A stretch of DNA of 64,000 nucleotides from Pontibacter fetidus (lineage in GTDB: Bacteria > Bacteroidota > Bacteroidia > Cytophagales > Hymenobacteraceae): positions 1 through 64,000 of the forward strand of contig NZ_JAAEAA010000020.1 of NCBI RefSeq assembly GCF_010119545.1, given 5' to 3'. The position numbers were made by a program, and so were the translations under genes. Position 1 is the first letter of the stretch. Every line of letters starts with the position of its first letter. The notes beneath the pieces are model-generated. The model was not told the origin of the DNA. It ran no database searches and saw nothing but the letters and a program-made list of their open reading frames with translations. This document shows, piece by piece, positions 55,817 through 64,000 of the stretch.

Positions 55817-56935
55817 ATGCCAGGTACATTCAGAGAAATACGGCGCAAAGTTTGGCTCATCCTTAACATACTTGTGGTGTTTTGGGTGTTGCTGGGTGTG
55901 CTGTGCCTGCGCGTTCCGCCGCACGAATTCTGGCCCGCCGGCTTTGTGGCGCTCTCGTTGCCGGGTGCGCTTTTAATTAATGTGCTGTTCCTTTTTTACT
56001 GGCTGATAAAACGTTCGTGGTATGTAGTGTTGCCGTTACTGGTAATTATACTTGGCTGGGGATACTATAACCGGTTGGTGGCCTTTAACTTTAGTGACGG
56101 GAAAGCGCCGGAAGGAGACAAAACTTTGCAGGTACTAAGCTACAATGTACATGTGTTTAATGCTTACGCCGACACGGATGGCAGTGCCCGCGACGCATCC
56201 AGCGAAATGATAAACTGGGTAGCCGAACACCCGGCCGATGTATACTGCCTGCAGGAGTTTTACAGCAACCGGGGCTCCAGTACCTATAATACTATCAGCC
56301 GTATCGGAAACCGGTACGACAAATTCCGGTATTTCTCGGTGTCTTATGTAGACCGTAACAAAGCTGATATCGGGATTATTATTTTCTCTAAATATCCTGT
56401 AGTTGATAAAGGCGTGATCCGGTTTGGCGAGTCGAACCATAACCGCGCTATCTGGGCTGATATTAATGTGAAAGGAGATACAATTCGCATCTATACTGCT
56501 CACCTGCAGTCAATGAGTATAAAATCGCAGGATATTGAGAATACATACTCGGCTATTGGAGATGAAGTGAGTTTTAAGAAAGAGGGTCGTAACCTCGCGC
56601 GCCGCTTGAAAAAAGGATTTATAGCCCGTGGCCACCAGGTAGAAAAATTGCTGGAACATATTAACGAATCGCCTCATCCGGTTATCGTTTGCGGCGACCT
56701 GAACGACATACCATCGAGTTATACCTATAACCAGCTTGCCCGCAAATTACAGAACGCATTTGTAGAAGCGGGTACCGGTGTGGGAGCCACGTATAACGGA
56801 CCTTTACCTTTCCTGCGCATCGATAACCAGTTTTATAGTGAGGGTTTACGAGCTTACGATTTTACAACACATTACGAAATGGGCCTTTCCGATCACTTCC
56901 CGATATCGGCTAAATATGTGCTCGAAAAAGAGTGA
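55817..56935 (+). CDS. Membrane-anchored endonuclease/exonuclease/phosphatase (EEP) family protein
   Basis: The start chosen is ATG 55817 (MPGTFREIRRKVWLILN); an in-frame ATG at 55802 is also possible. About 372 residues. Two or three N-terminal membrane helices (about 10-100) precede an EEP domain with the motifs LSYNVHVF, YCLQEFYS, HLQSM, VCGDLNDIPSSYTY and GLSDHFPI, which carry the metal and catalytic residues. Members hydrolyse phosphodiesters in nucleic acids, lipids or sugar phosphates. The membrane anchor suggests a lipid or cell-surface substrate rather than DNA; this is inference. Confidence 0.87.
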   Translation: MPGTFREIRRKVWLILNILVVFWVLLGVLCLRVPPHEFWPAGFVALSLPGALLINVLFLFYWLIKRSWYVVLPLLVIILGWGYYNRLVAFNFSDGKAPEGDKTLQVLSYNVHVFNAYADTDGSARDASSEMINWVAEHPADVYCLQEFYSNRGSSTYNTISRIGNRYDKFRYFSVSYVDRNKADIGIIIFSKYPVVDKGVIRFGESNHNRAIWADINVKGDTIRIYTAHLQSMSIKSQDIENTYSAIGDEVSFKKEGRNLARRLKKGFIARGHQVEKLLEHINESPHPVIVCGDLNDIPSSYTYNQLARKLQNAFVEAGTGVGATYNGPLPFLRIDNQFYSEGLRAYDFTTHYEMGLSDHFPISAKYVLEKE

Positions 56936-57038
56936 GGTTAGGAGTTGGAAGGCAATCTTTTTAATTTTGAAATATAAACCGGCCATAGCAGGCTGATAAA
57001 CTATAAAGTGCGGCGGCGCTGCTGCCTATACTTATACC

Positions 57039-58529
57039 ATGCAACAGAAACTGAATCTATACAATACGCTTACGCGCAAGAAGGAAGTATTTGAACCCCT
57101 ACATGCCCCTTTTGTAGGTATGTACCTGTGCGGACCAACCGTTTATGGCGAGCCACACCTGGGCCATGCTCGTAGCGCGGTTACCTTCGATGTGCTGTAC
57201 CGTTACCTGAAATACCTGAAGTATAAAGTGCGTTTTGTGCGCAACATTACCGACGTTGGGCATTTGCAGAACGATGCTGACGAAGGTGAAGATAAGATCG
57301 AAAAGATTGCCAAGGCACAGAAACTGGAGCCCATGGAAGTGGTGCAGCACTATACCAACGTGTATCATCGCGACCTCGAAAAACTGAATACCCTTTCTCC
57401 CGATATCGAACCACGTGCTTCCGGCCATATCATCGAACAGATAGAGATGATAAAGGAGATACTGGAGAATGGCTTTGCTTATGAAGTGAATGGCTCGGTA
57501 TACTTTGATGTGCCTGCTTATAACAAAGACCATAACTATGGCAAGCTGTCGGGCCGCATTATAGAAGACCTGCTGAGTAATACCCGTGATACCGAAGGAC
57601 AAGGGGAAAAACGCTCGCCACTGGACTTTGCACTCTGGAAAAAAGCTTCCCCGTCGCATATCATGCGCTGGCCTTCGCCGTGGAGCGATGGGTTCCCGGG
57701 GTGGCATTTGGAGTGCTCGGCTATGAGTAGAAAATACCTGGGCGATAACTTCGATATACACGGCGGCGGACTGGACCTGATGTTCCCGCATCACGAATGC
57801 GAAATAGCGCAGAGCCAGGCAAGCCACAGCCACTCAGATGCTGCCAAATACTGGGTTCATAACAACATGATCACGGTAAATGGTCAGAAGATGGGTAAAT
57901 CGTTAGGTAATTTTATAAACCTGAGCGAGCTGTTCAGCGGCAACCACCAGATGCTGGAGCAGGCCTATAGCCCAATGACGATCCGCTTCTTTATTTTGCA
58001 GGCACACTATAGAAGTACCCTGGACTTTAGTAACGAAGCATTGCAGGCAGCACGTAAAGGTTATACCAAACTGATGAACGGACTACGCGTGCTGGATAAA
58101 ATACAGTACCCGGAAGAAGGCGCGACTCCGGACGAAAAGCTGAACGAAGAGCTGCTGAAACTGACCGAAGATTGCTTCCGTGGCCTGAATGACGACATGA
58201 ACACAGCCCGAACGATAGCGTCGCTGTTCAATCTGCTTAAAAAGATTAATAGTTTATACTTAGGCCAGCTGCAGATCGGAAATCTCACACGTGGAACATT
58301 TGACACGATGAGAGAAACTTACCGCACGCTGGTGCTGGATATACTTGGCCTGAAAGAAGAACCGCTCGGCGACCAGGAAGAAATGCTGGGACTTATACTT
58401 GATTTCTATAAAGAAGCCAAAGAAGCGAAAGCGTATGATAAAGTAGATGTTATTCGTGCGGAGCTGAAAAAGCAGGGCATTGTGATAAAAGATTTAAAAA
58501 CCGGTACAGACTGGGCTTATGAAGAATAA
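57039..58529 (+). CDS. cysS: Cysteinyl-tRNA synthetase
   Basis: A 496-residue class I aminoacyl-tRNA synthetase. The zinc ligand Cys31 is in YLCGPTVY, the HIGH motif is HLGH at 40-43, and the KMSKS equivalent is KMGKS at about 284-288. [10 protein letters not shown] and [18 protein letters not shown] supply the other zinc ligands. The length is normal. Its 3' end overlaps the next gene by 11 bases. Confidence 0.96.
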   Translation: MQQKLNLYNTLTRKKEVFEPLHAPFVGMYLCGPTVYGEPHLGHARSAVTFDVLYRYLKYLKYKVRFVRNITDVGHLQNDADEGEDKIEKIAKAQKLEPMEVVQHYTNVYHRDLEKLNTLSPDIEPRASGHIIEQIEMIKEILENGFAYEVNGSVYFDVPAYNKDHNYGKLSGRIIEDLLSNTRDTEGQGEKRSPLDFALWKKASPSHIMRWPSPWSDGFPGWHLECSAMSRKYLGDNFDIHGGGLDLMFPHHECEIAQSQASHSHSDAAKYWVHNNMITVNGQKMGKSLGNFINLSELFSGNHQMLEQAYSPMTIRFFILQAHYRSTLDFSNEALQAARKGYTKLMNGLRVLDKIQYPEEGATPDEKLNEELLKLTEDCFRGLNDDMNTARTIASLFNLLKKINSLYLGQLQIGNLTRGTFDTMRETYRTLVLDILGLKEEPLGDQEEMLGLILDFYKEAKEAKAYDKVDVIRAELKKQGIVIKDLKTGTDWAYEE

Positions 58530-59538
58530 ATTGAACCTGATAGCTATACTTTGCTGCGGTGCACTGGCACTTTATAGTTGCGACTCTGCGGAGAAAAGCG
58601 CGCAGCAGGAAACAACTGTAACTGAAACAGAAACTGAACCGGCAGGTGTGCAGGCACCTGCTTTTAATGCCGATTCGGCTTACAAGTTTGTAGCAAAGCA
58701 AGTGGCTTTTGGGCCACGTGTACCAAACTCACAAGCGCATACCGCTACCGGCGACTGGATCATCAGTAAGTTAAAAGAATATGGCGCCGATGTAAAAGTG
58801 CAGGAACTTCAGATGCGTGCCTTTGATGGTAAAATGCTGAACCTGCGCAACATCATCGCCTCTTATAACCCTGAGGCCAGTGCCCGTGTAATGCTTGCTG
58901 CCCACTGGGATACCCGCCCATTTGCTGATAAAGACAGCAGCAACCCTGACAAGCCTATTGATGGAGCTAACGACGGGGCTAGTGGTGTAGCAGTACTTTT
59001 AGAAATTGCCAGAACTATAAATGCGGCACAGCAAAAACCGGGCGTTGGGGTTGATCTAGTCTTTTTTGATGGAGAAGATTATGGGCGACCGGAAGACAGT
59101 AAGTTTCCTTATATGGAGAATGACTGGTGCCTGGGGTCGCAATACTGGAGCAAAAACAAGCATATCCCGAACTATACGGCCAAGTATGGTATTTTGCTGG
59201 ATATGGTAGGTGCTGAAAACGCCCGGTTTGCCCGCGAAGGTACTTCGATGCAGTATGCTAAAAACGTAGTAGATAAAGTATGGAAAGCCGGAAACAAACT
59301 GGGCTACTCTGATTACTTTAAATATGTGAATGCACCCGCCATTACAGACGACCACTCTTATGTGAACGAATGGGCGAACATCCCGATGATCGACATTATA
59401 GAGTATAACATGACAGCCATTGACGGCGATTATTTCGGAGACTATCACCACCGCCACTCCGATAGCATGTCCATCATCAGCCCGAAAACATTAAAAGCAG
59501 TAGGGCAGACAGTGCTGCATGTGGTGTATAACGAGTAA
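58519..59538 (+). CDS. M28 family lipoprotein, glutaminyl-cyclase-like
   Basis: A 339-residue lipoprotein (lipobox ALYSC, Cys at about 21). Metal-site segments are [36 protein letters not shown] and a late DDHSYVNE. The WD after the first His, the extra sequence around it and [13 protein letters not shown] resemble bacterial and animal glutaminyl-peptide cyclotransferases more than plain aminopeptidases. It may form N-terminal pyroglutamate on exported proteins. It overlaps cysS by 11 bases in another frame, so it is probably translated from the same mRNA. Confidence 0.85.
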   Translation: MKNKLNLIAILCCGALALYSCDSAEKSAQQETTVTETETEPAGVQAPAFNADSAYKFVAKQVAFGPRVPNSQAHTATGDWIISKLKEYGADVKVQELQMRAFDGKMLNLRNIIASYNPEASARVMLAAHWDTRPFADKDSSNPDKPIDGANDGASGVAVLLEIARTINAAQQKPGVGVDLVFFDGEDYGRPEDSKFPYMENDWCLGSQYWSKNKHIPNYTAKYGILLDMVGAENARFAREGTSMQYAKNVVDKVWKAGNKLGYSDYFKYVNAPAITDDHSYVNEWANIPMIDIIEYNMTAIDGDYFGDYHHRHSDSMSIISPKTLKAVGQTVLHVVYNE

Positions 59539-59560
59539 GTATAACACAACTATAAACTAT

Positions 59561-59590
59561 AAAGGGACGCTAAGAACGTCCCTTTTTTTT
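59561..59590. terminator. Bidirectional terminator after the M28 lipoprotein gene
   Basis: AAAGGGACG, 7-base loop, CGTCCCTTT followed by TTTTT on the plus strand; an A/T-rich run is also present on the other side. It serves the convergent genes ending at 59538 and 59589. Confidence 0.85.
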
Positions 59591-60275
59591 ATTGCTCTAC
59601 TATAGTTGTTGCTTTAGGTATCAGGTTATCCTGGGCTAGTTTGTTTATAGTTACCTCAGCAAGTTTTTCCGATGCTTTATGTAAACTTGCCGGACTATAG
59701 GACCGCGACTGCGCAGACCAGAGCAGGTCATCGTTCTCTACCCCATACAGGTTCGTTTCCAGGTAGTAGATCTTGTCTTCGGTGTAATAGCCGGGCTCAT
59801 AAAGTATAGGGTACCAGTAAGTATAATACCCCCTGAAATTGCTATACCAGGAGTAGCGTGTAATTGGGCGATAACCCACGTTGCCTGGTACATACCGGGA
59901 TTGCGTCTTTTCATCCACTAACGCAACTGTAAGTACGGCATCATAGTCTCCGCCACGCATTTTTTCCAAAAGCAGGTTTACGTCTGGTCCTTTTTTACTG
60001 CCCGCCGTTGGATGAAAAATGTCGATGCTCTTGGTTGCTTTTGTACCATGCTGTTGCAGTTGGTTCTGCATATCCTTTTCCACTTCCTGGCGGGCAAGTA
60101 TATTGTCTGTAAGACCTGCAACTACAATATGTTGGTAAGTATGGGTTGCTTCCGGGTTTTTCCAGGAGCCGGTTAATTGCGTGGACGAAACACAGGCAGG
60201 CAGTACTATTGCCAGCACACTTATATATAGCCCTCCGGTAAATTTAAGATACTTAAAGTTGGTCATAGCTTTCAT
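59589..60275 (-). CDS. Hypothetical lipoprotein with Tyr/Trp-rich middle
   Basis: A 228-residue protein with a lipobox (VLPAC, Cys at about 28). After a TGSWKNPEA start it has a HIVVAGLTDNILARQEVEKDM domain that resembles the DUF4136-like or CsgG-like stress lipoproteins. A Tyr/Trp-rich stretch (TRYSWYSNFRGYYTYWYP) follows, then WSAQSRSYSP. Similar proteins occur in Bacteroidota and pseudomonads without known role. An ATG four codons in (MTNFKY) is an equal start candidate. Confidence 0.7.
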   Translation of the reverse strand: MKAMTNFKYLKFTGGLYISVLAIVLPACVSSTQLTGSWKNPEATHTYQHIVVAGLTDNILARQEVEKDMQNQLQQHGTKATKSIDIFHPTAGSKKGPDVNLLLEKMRGGDYDAVLTVALVDEKTQSRYVPGNVGYRPITRYSWYSNFRGYYTYWYPILYEPGYYTEDKIYYLETNLYGVENDDLLWSAQSRSYSPASLHKASEKLAEVTINKLAQDNLIPKATTIVEQ

Positions 60276-60519
60276 GGTTGATAGGTAGATAGTTATAATA
60301 ATTATAACGATTTTATGCTTTTTTAGATTGTGGAGGAATGCTTACAATATGTATAGCCTAAAGCTTATACTTGACCGGTTTTAAGGTAACTTTTTAGCCG
60401 GGTGCAAGTATGAGGTTGGGTGCTGGTAAACTATAGCTCTATAATTACAGCGGATTACACTCAATAAAAGATGGCTAAACAAGTTACAGTCATATTCTTA
60501 TAATAATATATTACCTTAC
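60276..60519. other. Spacer upstream of aldolase and lipoprotein genes
   Basis: Divergent spacer, AT-rich, with one CTATAG site at about 60431. I see no ORF or RNA gene. It must hold the promoters of both flanking genes. Confidence 0.5.
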
Positions 60520-60527
60520 TATATTTG
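60495..60527 (+). promoter_or_regulatory. Predicted promoter of the aldolase gene
   Basis: TATATTTG at 60520-60527 is an exact -7 match. A TTC at 60495-60497 stands 22 bases upstream as an imperfect -33. The leader to the ATG would be about 40 bases. Confidence 0.45.
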
Positions 60528-60573
60528 TATCACCAAATCGAAGTGTCTCTTACCACAAATTATTAAAAGACAA

Positions 60574-61632
60574 ATGAATTACGATAACATCGTTTCTTTA
60601 CTTGGTTCTGAAGGAGAAAATCTGCTTCAGTATGAAAGCAAAACTATTTCTAAAGAGCAACTACACGCGCCGGGCCCGGACTTCGTGGACAGAATTTTTG
60701 CGCAGAGCAACCGTAGCCCACAGGTGCTGCGCAGCTTACAGCAGCTATTCGATCATGGCCGTTTAGGTGGCACGGGTTACCTGTCTATCCTGCCAGTTGA
60801 CCAGGGCATAGAGCACACTGCCGGTGCATCGTTTGCACCAAACCCTATCTATTTCGACCCCGAGAACATCATTAAACTGGCTATTGAAGGTGGCTGTAAT
60901 GCAGTAGCAACCACGTTTGGTAACCTGGCCATGATGTCCAGAAAATATGCGCACCGCATTCCGTTCATCGTAAAAATTAACCACAACGAGCTGCTGACTT
61001 ACCCTAACAAGTTTGACCAGATCATGTTCGGTTCTGTGGATGAAGCCTGGAACTTAGGTGCTGCCGCCGTTGGTGCAACGATCTATTTCGGTTCTGAGGA
61101 ATCTTCGCGCCAGATCATTGAAGTAGCGGAGGCTTTCGAAAGAGCACACCAGTTAGGTATGGCAACTATACTTTGGTGCTATGCACGTAACAACGCCTTC
61201 AAAAAAGACGGTGTAGATTACCACGTAGCTGCCGACATTACTGCACAGGCTAACCACCTGGGCGTAACTATACAGGCCGACATCATCAAGCAAAAACTTC
61301 CTGAAAACAACGGTGGCTTTACAGCTATCAACTTCGCGAAGTCTCATAAGGCGATGTACGATAAACTGACCACCGACAACCCGATTGATTTAGCGCGCTA
61401 CCAGGTGGCAAACTGCTACATGGGCCGTGCCGGTCTTATCAACTCTGGTGGCGAGTCTAAAGGCGAGTCGGATCTGGTAGATGCAGTGCGTACAGCTGTA
61501 ATTAACAAGCGTGCGGGCGGTATGGGGCTGATCTCTGGCCGTAAAGCTTTCCAGAAAGACATGAAAGTTGGTGTGGAGCTACTGAACGCCATACAGGATG
61601 TGTACCTGAGCAACGAGATTACATTAGCATAA
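60574..61632 (+). CDS. fbaB: Class I fructose-bisphosphate aldolase (DhnA/FbaB type)
   Basis: A 352-residue Schiff-base aldolase with the DhnA-type features [31 protein letters not shown] and the [13 protein letters not shown] strand. These are quite unlike the zinc-dependent class II enzyme. It splits fructose 1,6-bisphosphate in glycolysis or joins trioses in gluconeogenesis. Stand-alone gene with its own promoter and terminator. Confidence 0.92.
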   Translation: MNYDNIVSLLGSEGENLLQYESKTISKEQLHAPGPDFVDRIFAQSNRSPQVLRSLQQLFDHGRLGGTGYLSILPVDQGIEHTAGASFAPNPIYFDPENIIKLAIEGGCNAVATTFGNLAMMSRKYAHRIPFIVKINHNELLTYPNKFDQIMFGSVDEAWNLGAAAVGATIYFGSEESSRQIIEVAEAFERAHQLGMATILWCYARNNAFKKDGVDYHVAADITAQANHLGVTIQADIIKQKLPENNGGFTAINFAKSHKAMYDKLTTDNPIDLARYQVANCYMGRAGLINSGGESKGESDLVDAVRTAVINKRAGGMGLISGRKAFQKDMKVGVELLNAIQDVYLSNEITLA

Positions 61633-61668
61633 TATTGTAGCAGAACTGCTGATAATTACATAATTTTG

Positions 61669-61721
61669 TGACCTGCCTTTTTAAAAGCTCTTCGGAGAGG
61701 TAAAAGGCAGGTCATTTTTTT
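61669..61721 (+). terminator. Terminator of the aldolase gene
   Basis: TGACCTGCCTTTT pairs with AAAAGGCAGGTCA around an inner GCTC-TTCG-GAG mini-hairpin, then T7. Confidence 0.88.
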
Positions 61722-61789
61722 GATATACCCTGCCGGTTGGCTGCAAGTATAATTATCACATTTTATGTGCCCAGTGCACGCTTTAAACT

Positions 61790-62689
61790 ATGATGCCTTG
61801 GTTTAAAAGAGTAGAAAAAGGAATTCATACTCCTACTGAAGAGAAGAAAGAGACACCGGACGGGTTATGGTATAAGTGCCCGAGCTGCAAAGCTGTAACC
61901 AGCATGGCAGAGCACCGCAAAAATTTAAGCACCTGTGTTAAGTGCAACCACCACGACCGCGTAGGCTCTAAAGAGTACTTTGCTATACTTTTTGATAACA
62001 ACGAGTTTACCGAACTGGATGCCAACCTTACCTCAGGCGACCCGCTGGATTTTGTAGACTCCAAGCCATACCCGAACCGTATAGTTGCTACCCAGAAATC
62101 TACAGGCCTGAAAGATGCGGTACGCAGTGCTTACGGCAAAATGAACGGCCAGGAGATCACGATCTCATGTATGGACTTCAATTTTATTGGTGGGTCTATG
62201 GGTTCGGTGGTAGGAGAGAAGATAGCCCGCGCCATTGACCATGCCCGCAAAACTCGTACGCCGTTTATGATGATCTCAAAATCGGGTGGTGCGCGTATGA
62301 TGGAAGCCGGTTTCTCGCTGATGCAAATGGCGAAAACGTCTGCTAAACTGGCATTGCTTTCTGAAGAAGGCTTACCTTATATCTCGATGCTGACAGACCC
62401 GACCACAGGTGGTGTAACGGCATCTTACGCCATGCTGGGTGATTTTAACATTGCGGAGCCGGGTGCATTGATCGGTTTTGCCGGCCCGCGTGTAATTAAA
62501 GAAACAATTGGTAAAGATCTGCCAAAGGGTTTCCAGAGTGCAGAGTTTGTACTGGAGCACGGTTTCCTTGATTTTATAGTTGACCGCAAAGAGCTGAAAC
62601 AAAAGCTTACCGACCTGCTAACTATGGTGTATGTGAAAGAAGCTGATGCTACTGCCACTAAAAGCAGCAAAGCAACCAAAGCGTCGTAA
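61790..62689 (+). CDS. accD: Acetyl-CoA carboxylase carboxyltransferase subunit beta
   Basis: A 299-residue protein. The N-terminal zinc ribbon has Cys at about residues 30, 33, 49 and 52 (KCPSCK and TCVKCN). The carboxyltransferase domain has [26 protein letters not shown] and [25 protein letters not shown]. With AccA it moves the carboxyl group from biotin to acetyl-CoA, the first step of fatty-acid synthesis. ATG at 61793 is equally likely as a start, one codon in. Confidence 0.95.
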   Translation: MMPWFKRVEKGIHTPTEEKKETPDGLWYKCPSCKAVTSMAEHRKNLSTCVKCNHHDRVGSKEYFAILFDNNEFTELDANLTSGDPLDFVDSKPYPNRIVATQKSTGLKDAVRSAYGKMNGQEITISCMDFNFIGGSMGSVVGEKIARAIDHARKTRTPFMMISKSGGARMMEAGFSLMQMAKTSAKLALLSEEGLPYISMLTDPTTGGVTASYAMLGDFNIAEPGALIGFAGPRVIKETIGKDLPKGFQSAEFVLEHGFLDFIVDRKELKQKLTDLLTMVYVKEADATATKSSKATKAS

Positions 62690-62706
62690 AAAGTATAAAG
62701 TATAAA

Positions 62707-62742
62707 TAAAAAAAGCCTGCCCGAAAAAAGCAGGCTTTTTTT
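62707..62742 (+). terminator. Terminator of accD
   Basis: AAAAAAAGCCTGC and GCAGGCTTTTTTT with a short loop, about 20 bases after the stop. The spacer from here to 62944 carries a TAATTTCG (near 62797), one mismatch from the -7 consensus, for the OmpA gene. Confidence 0.85.
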
Positions 62743-62944
62743 ATTAGCTAATAATCACATTGTTAGGTTAATATATTCTGATAAGCTGATATTTATTTAA
62801 TTTCGCTTGTATAGTTTTAAGGATTACGGTCGTTAGTGCAAAGTTGGCACTCGTATTGCAATCAGTAGGGAAACGAGTACAATTAATTATAATCATAAAC
62901 AGTACAGTTATCGTAAAACCAAAATTTTACCAATTCTAAAAAAC

Positions 62945-63691
62945 ATGAAAGCTTTAAAATTATCACTTACATCGTTCCTGGCTGCAGCTATGTTGTTTAC
63001 ATCGTGCCAAAGCACGCGCCCTACAGCTGACAACTCAGGTTCTACAGCTGAAACTACCACTCAGACGGGTACAACCGAGAAGAAAGGAATGAATAAAACA
63101 ACCAAAGGCGGTATTATTGGTGCCGGTTCTGGTGCTGTTATTGGTGGTATAATCGGTAATAAAATGGGTAACACAGCTGCCGGCGCTATTATTGGTGCTG
63201 CAGTAGGTGGTGCTACTGGTGCCGTTATCGGTCGCCGTATGGACAAGCAGGCTGAAGAGCTTGAGAAGAGCATGGAAAATGCGAACGTAGAGCGTGTAGG
63301 TGAAGCTATCCGTATCAACTTTGATTCTGGTATCCTGTTCGCGACCAACTCTGCTGAACTGAGCGCATCTGCTAAAAAAGATATCGCTAAACTTGCTCAG
63401 ACACTTAAAGAGTACGAAGGTACAAACGTTATTATTGAAGGCCACACTGATAACACTGGTAGCTATGACCTGAACAAGCGTTTATCTGAGCGCCGTGCGG
63501 AGTCTGTGTTAAACTATGCAAAAAGCCTTGGTGTAGATGGCACACGTTTGCAGGCAAAAGGCTATAGCTACGATCAGCCAATTGCTGACAACAGCACAGT
63601 GGCAGGCCGTCAGCAGAACCGCCGTGTAGAAATTATCATCATCGCAAACGAGGAGATGAAGAAAGCTGCTGAAAGCGGAGAGATAAAATAA
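62945..63691 (+). CDS. OmpA family lipoprotein with glycine-zipper segment
   Basis: A 248-residue lipoprotein (lipobox LFTSC, Cys at about 21). A low-complexity Thr/Ser linker follows, then a glycine zipper from about residue 55 to 95 (GGIIGAGSGAVIGGIIG and onward) that could insert in a membrane. The C-terminal OmpA domain (about 115-235) has the murein-binding motif IIEGHTDNTGSYDLNKRLSERRAESV. It should tie the outer membrane to peptidoglycan. Codon use is that of a well-expressed gene. Confidence 0.92.
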   Translation: MKALKLSLTSFLAAAMLFTSCQSTRPTADNSGSTAETTTQTGTTEKKGMNKTTKGGIIGAGSGAVIGGIIGNKMGNTAAGAIIGAAVGGATGAVIGRRMDKQAEELEKSMENANVERVGEAIRINFDSGILFATNSAELSASAKKDIAKLAQTLKEYEGTNVIIEGHTDNTGSYDLNKRLSERRAESVLNYAKSLGVDGTRLQAKGYSYDQPIADNSTVAGRQQNRRVEIIIIANEEMKKAAESGEIK

Positions 63692-63715
63692 GTATCAACT
63701 ATAGTTGTATAGTTC

Positions 63716-63753
63716 AAGGCGCCTGTCAGCTTCGGTTGGCAGGCGCTTTTTAG
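63716..63753 (+). terminator. Terminator of the OmpA lipoprotein gene
   Basis: GCGCCTGTCA pairs with TGGCAGGCGC (one G-T pair), followed by TTTTT. A full AACTATAGTT lies just before it at 63697. Confidence 0.85.
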
Positions 63754-63756
63754 TTT

Positions 63757-64000
63757 ACTGGGCTTTACCCACTAAAACCATAGGTATACTTTATTTAAAA
63801 ACCTGTGAAATATTTTACCCGTTTAAGTATACTATATAAACTATATAACATGGTAATAATCAGAATGGTATACAGCTCGTGTTAAGATTGCTGCCGGAAG
63901 CTCCACTTAAAAGCACACCTAAAACCAGAACATTTTTAAAAATAAGCAGTATGAAGCTTTGAATCTGACGATTCGTTAATTAGAACTTAAGAACAATGCA
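63757..64000. other. Spacer at the right edge, no gene seen
   Basis: AT-rich sequence with overlapping TATA-type repeats near 63825-63850. No ORF, RNA or hairpin that I can support; the next gene must start outside the window. Confidence 0.5.

Noticed and set aside
3505-63706. CTATAG motifs as promoters (TATAGTTG resembles TAnnTTTG)
   Set aside because: Copies lie deep in genes in both orientations, are palindromic, and lack a TTG at -33 distance in most cases.
1-64000. CRISPR array, prophage, toxin-antitoxin or defence island
   Set aside because: No regularly spaced direct repeats, phage structural genes, integrase, or recognisable defence genes were seen on either strand.

Overview
The window is a chromosomal segment of a Bacteroidota bacterium. 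I infer the order Cytophagales, most probably Pontibacter or another Hymenobacteraceae. The reasons are: type IX secretion (T9SS) genes (porU, porV, sprA); T9SS C-terminal sorting domains; promoters of the Bacteroidota type (TTG, about 20 bp, TAnnTTTG); intermediate G+C; and family-specific genes such as DUF4292, the fused malic enzyme/phosphotransacetylase and HEIGH metallopeptidases. The genus is a guess from protein content, not a measured identity.

Layout. 1-120 is a 5S rRNA gene closing an rRNA operon that lies outside the window. 0.5-6.9 kb (minus) holds an M16-type peptidase homologue without its zinc site, then porV and the T9SS sortase porU. 7-8.6 kb (minus) is MBL hydrolase-pssA-purS. 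8.7-14.7 kb (plus) is an FAD oxidoreductase, a large TolB-propeller/outer-membrane-barrel protein, a serine hydrolase and a small AT-rich lipoprotein. 14.7-17.2 kb is a SulP anion transporter whose first codons were separated from the rest by an IS982-family element; that element's transposase is itself frameshifted. purQ and yicC follow. 19.3-21.3 kb has two tandem HEIGH zinc-peptidase lipoproteins, each with its own terminator. 21.3-22.3 kb is a gene-free stretch of degenerate small repeats. 22.3-25.0 kb is an S8-type T9SS-exported protein.

25-37.3 kb (minus) is a collinear block maeB-ruvA-sprA-gcvH-vanZ-M28 peptidase. 37.5-40.9 kb (minus) is tatA-tatA-gatA-LysM transglycosylase. 41.6-49.4 kb (minus) is a closely spaced run: enoyl-CoA hydratase, flippase, dut, nucleotidyltransferase, TPR protein, DUF4292 lipoprotein, EnvC-like protein. 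It looks like an envelope-biogenesis operon. 49.6-50.5 kb has mscL and a small basic secreted protein. 50.6-55.6 kb is rimP-nusA-infB with a good promoter and an attenuator-like leader hairpin. The rest is an EEP-family membrane phosphohydrolase, cysS, an M28/glutaminyl-cyclase-like lipoprotein, an unknown lipoprotein, class I aldolase, accD and an OmpA lipoprotein.

Most genes are housekeeping or envelope functions. PorU, PorV and SprA are core parts of the T9SS and the S8 protein is a likely cargo. The strongest unexplained signal is not a gene: the palindrome AACTATAGTT occurs 15 times by hand count in 64 kb, where about 0.1 would be expected by base composition, and its core CTATAG occurs more than 80 times. 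It lies inside genes on both strands and between genes. I did not find a defence island, prophage, CRISPR array or biosynthetic cluster.
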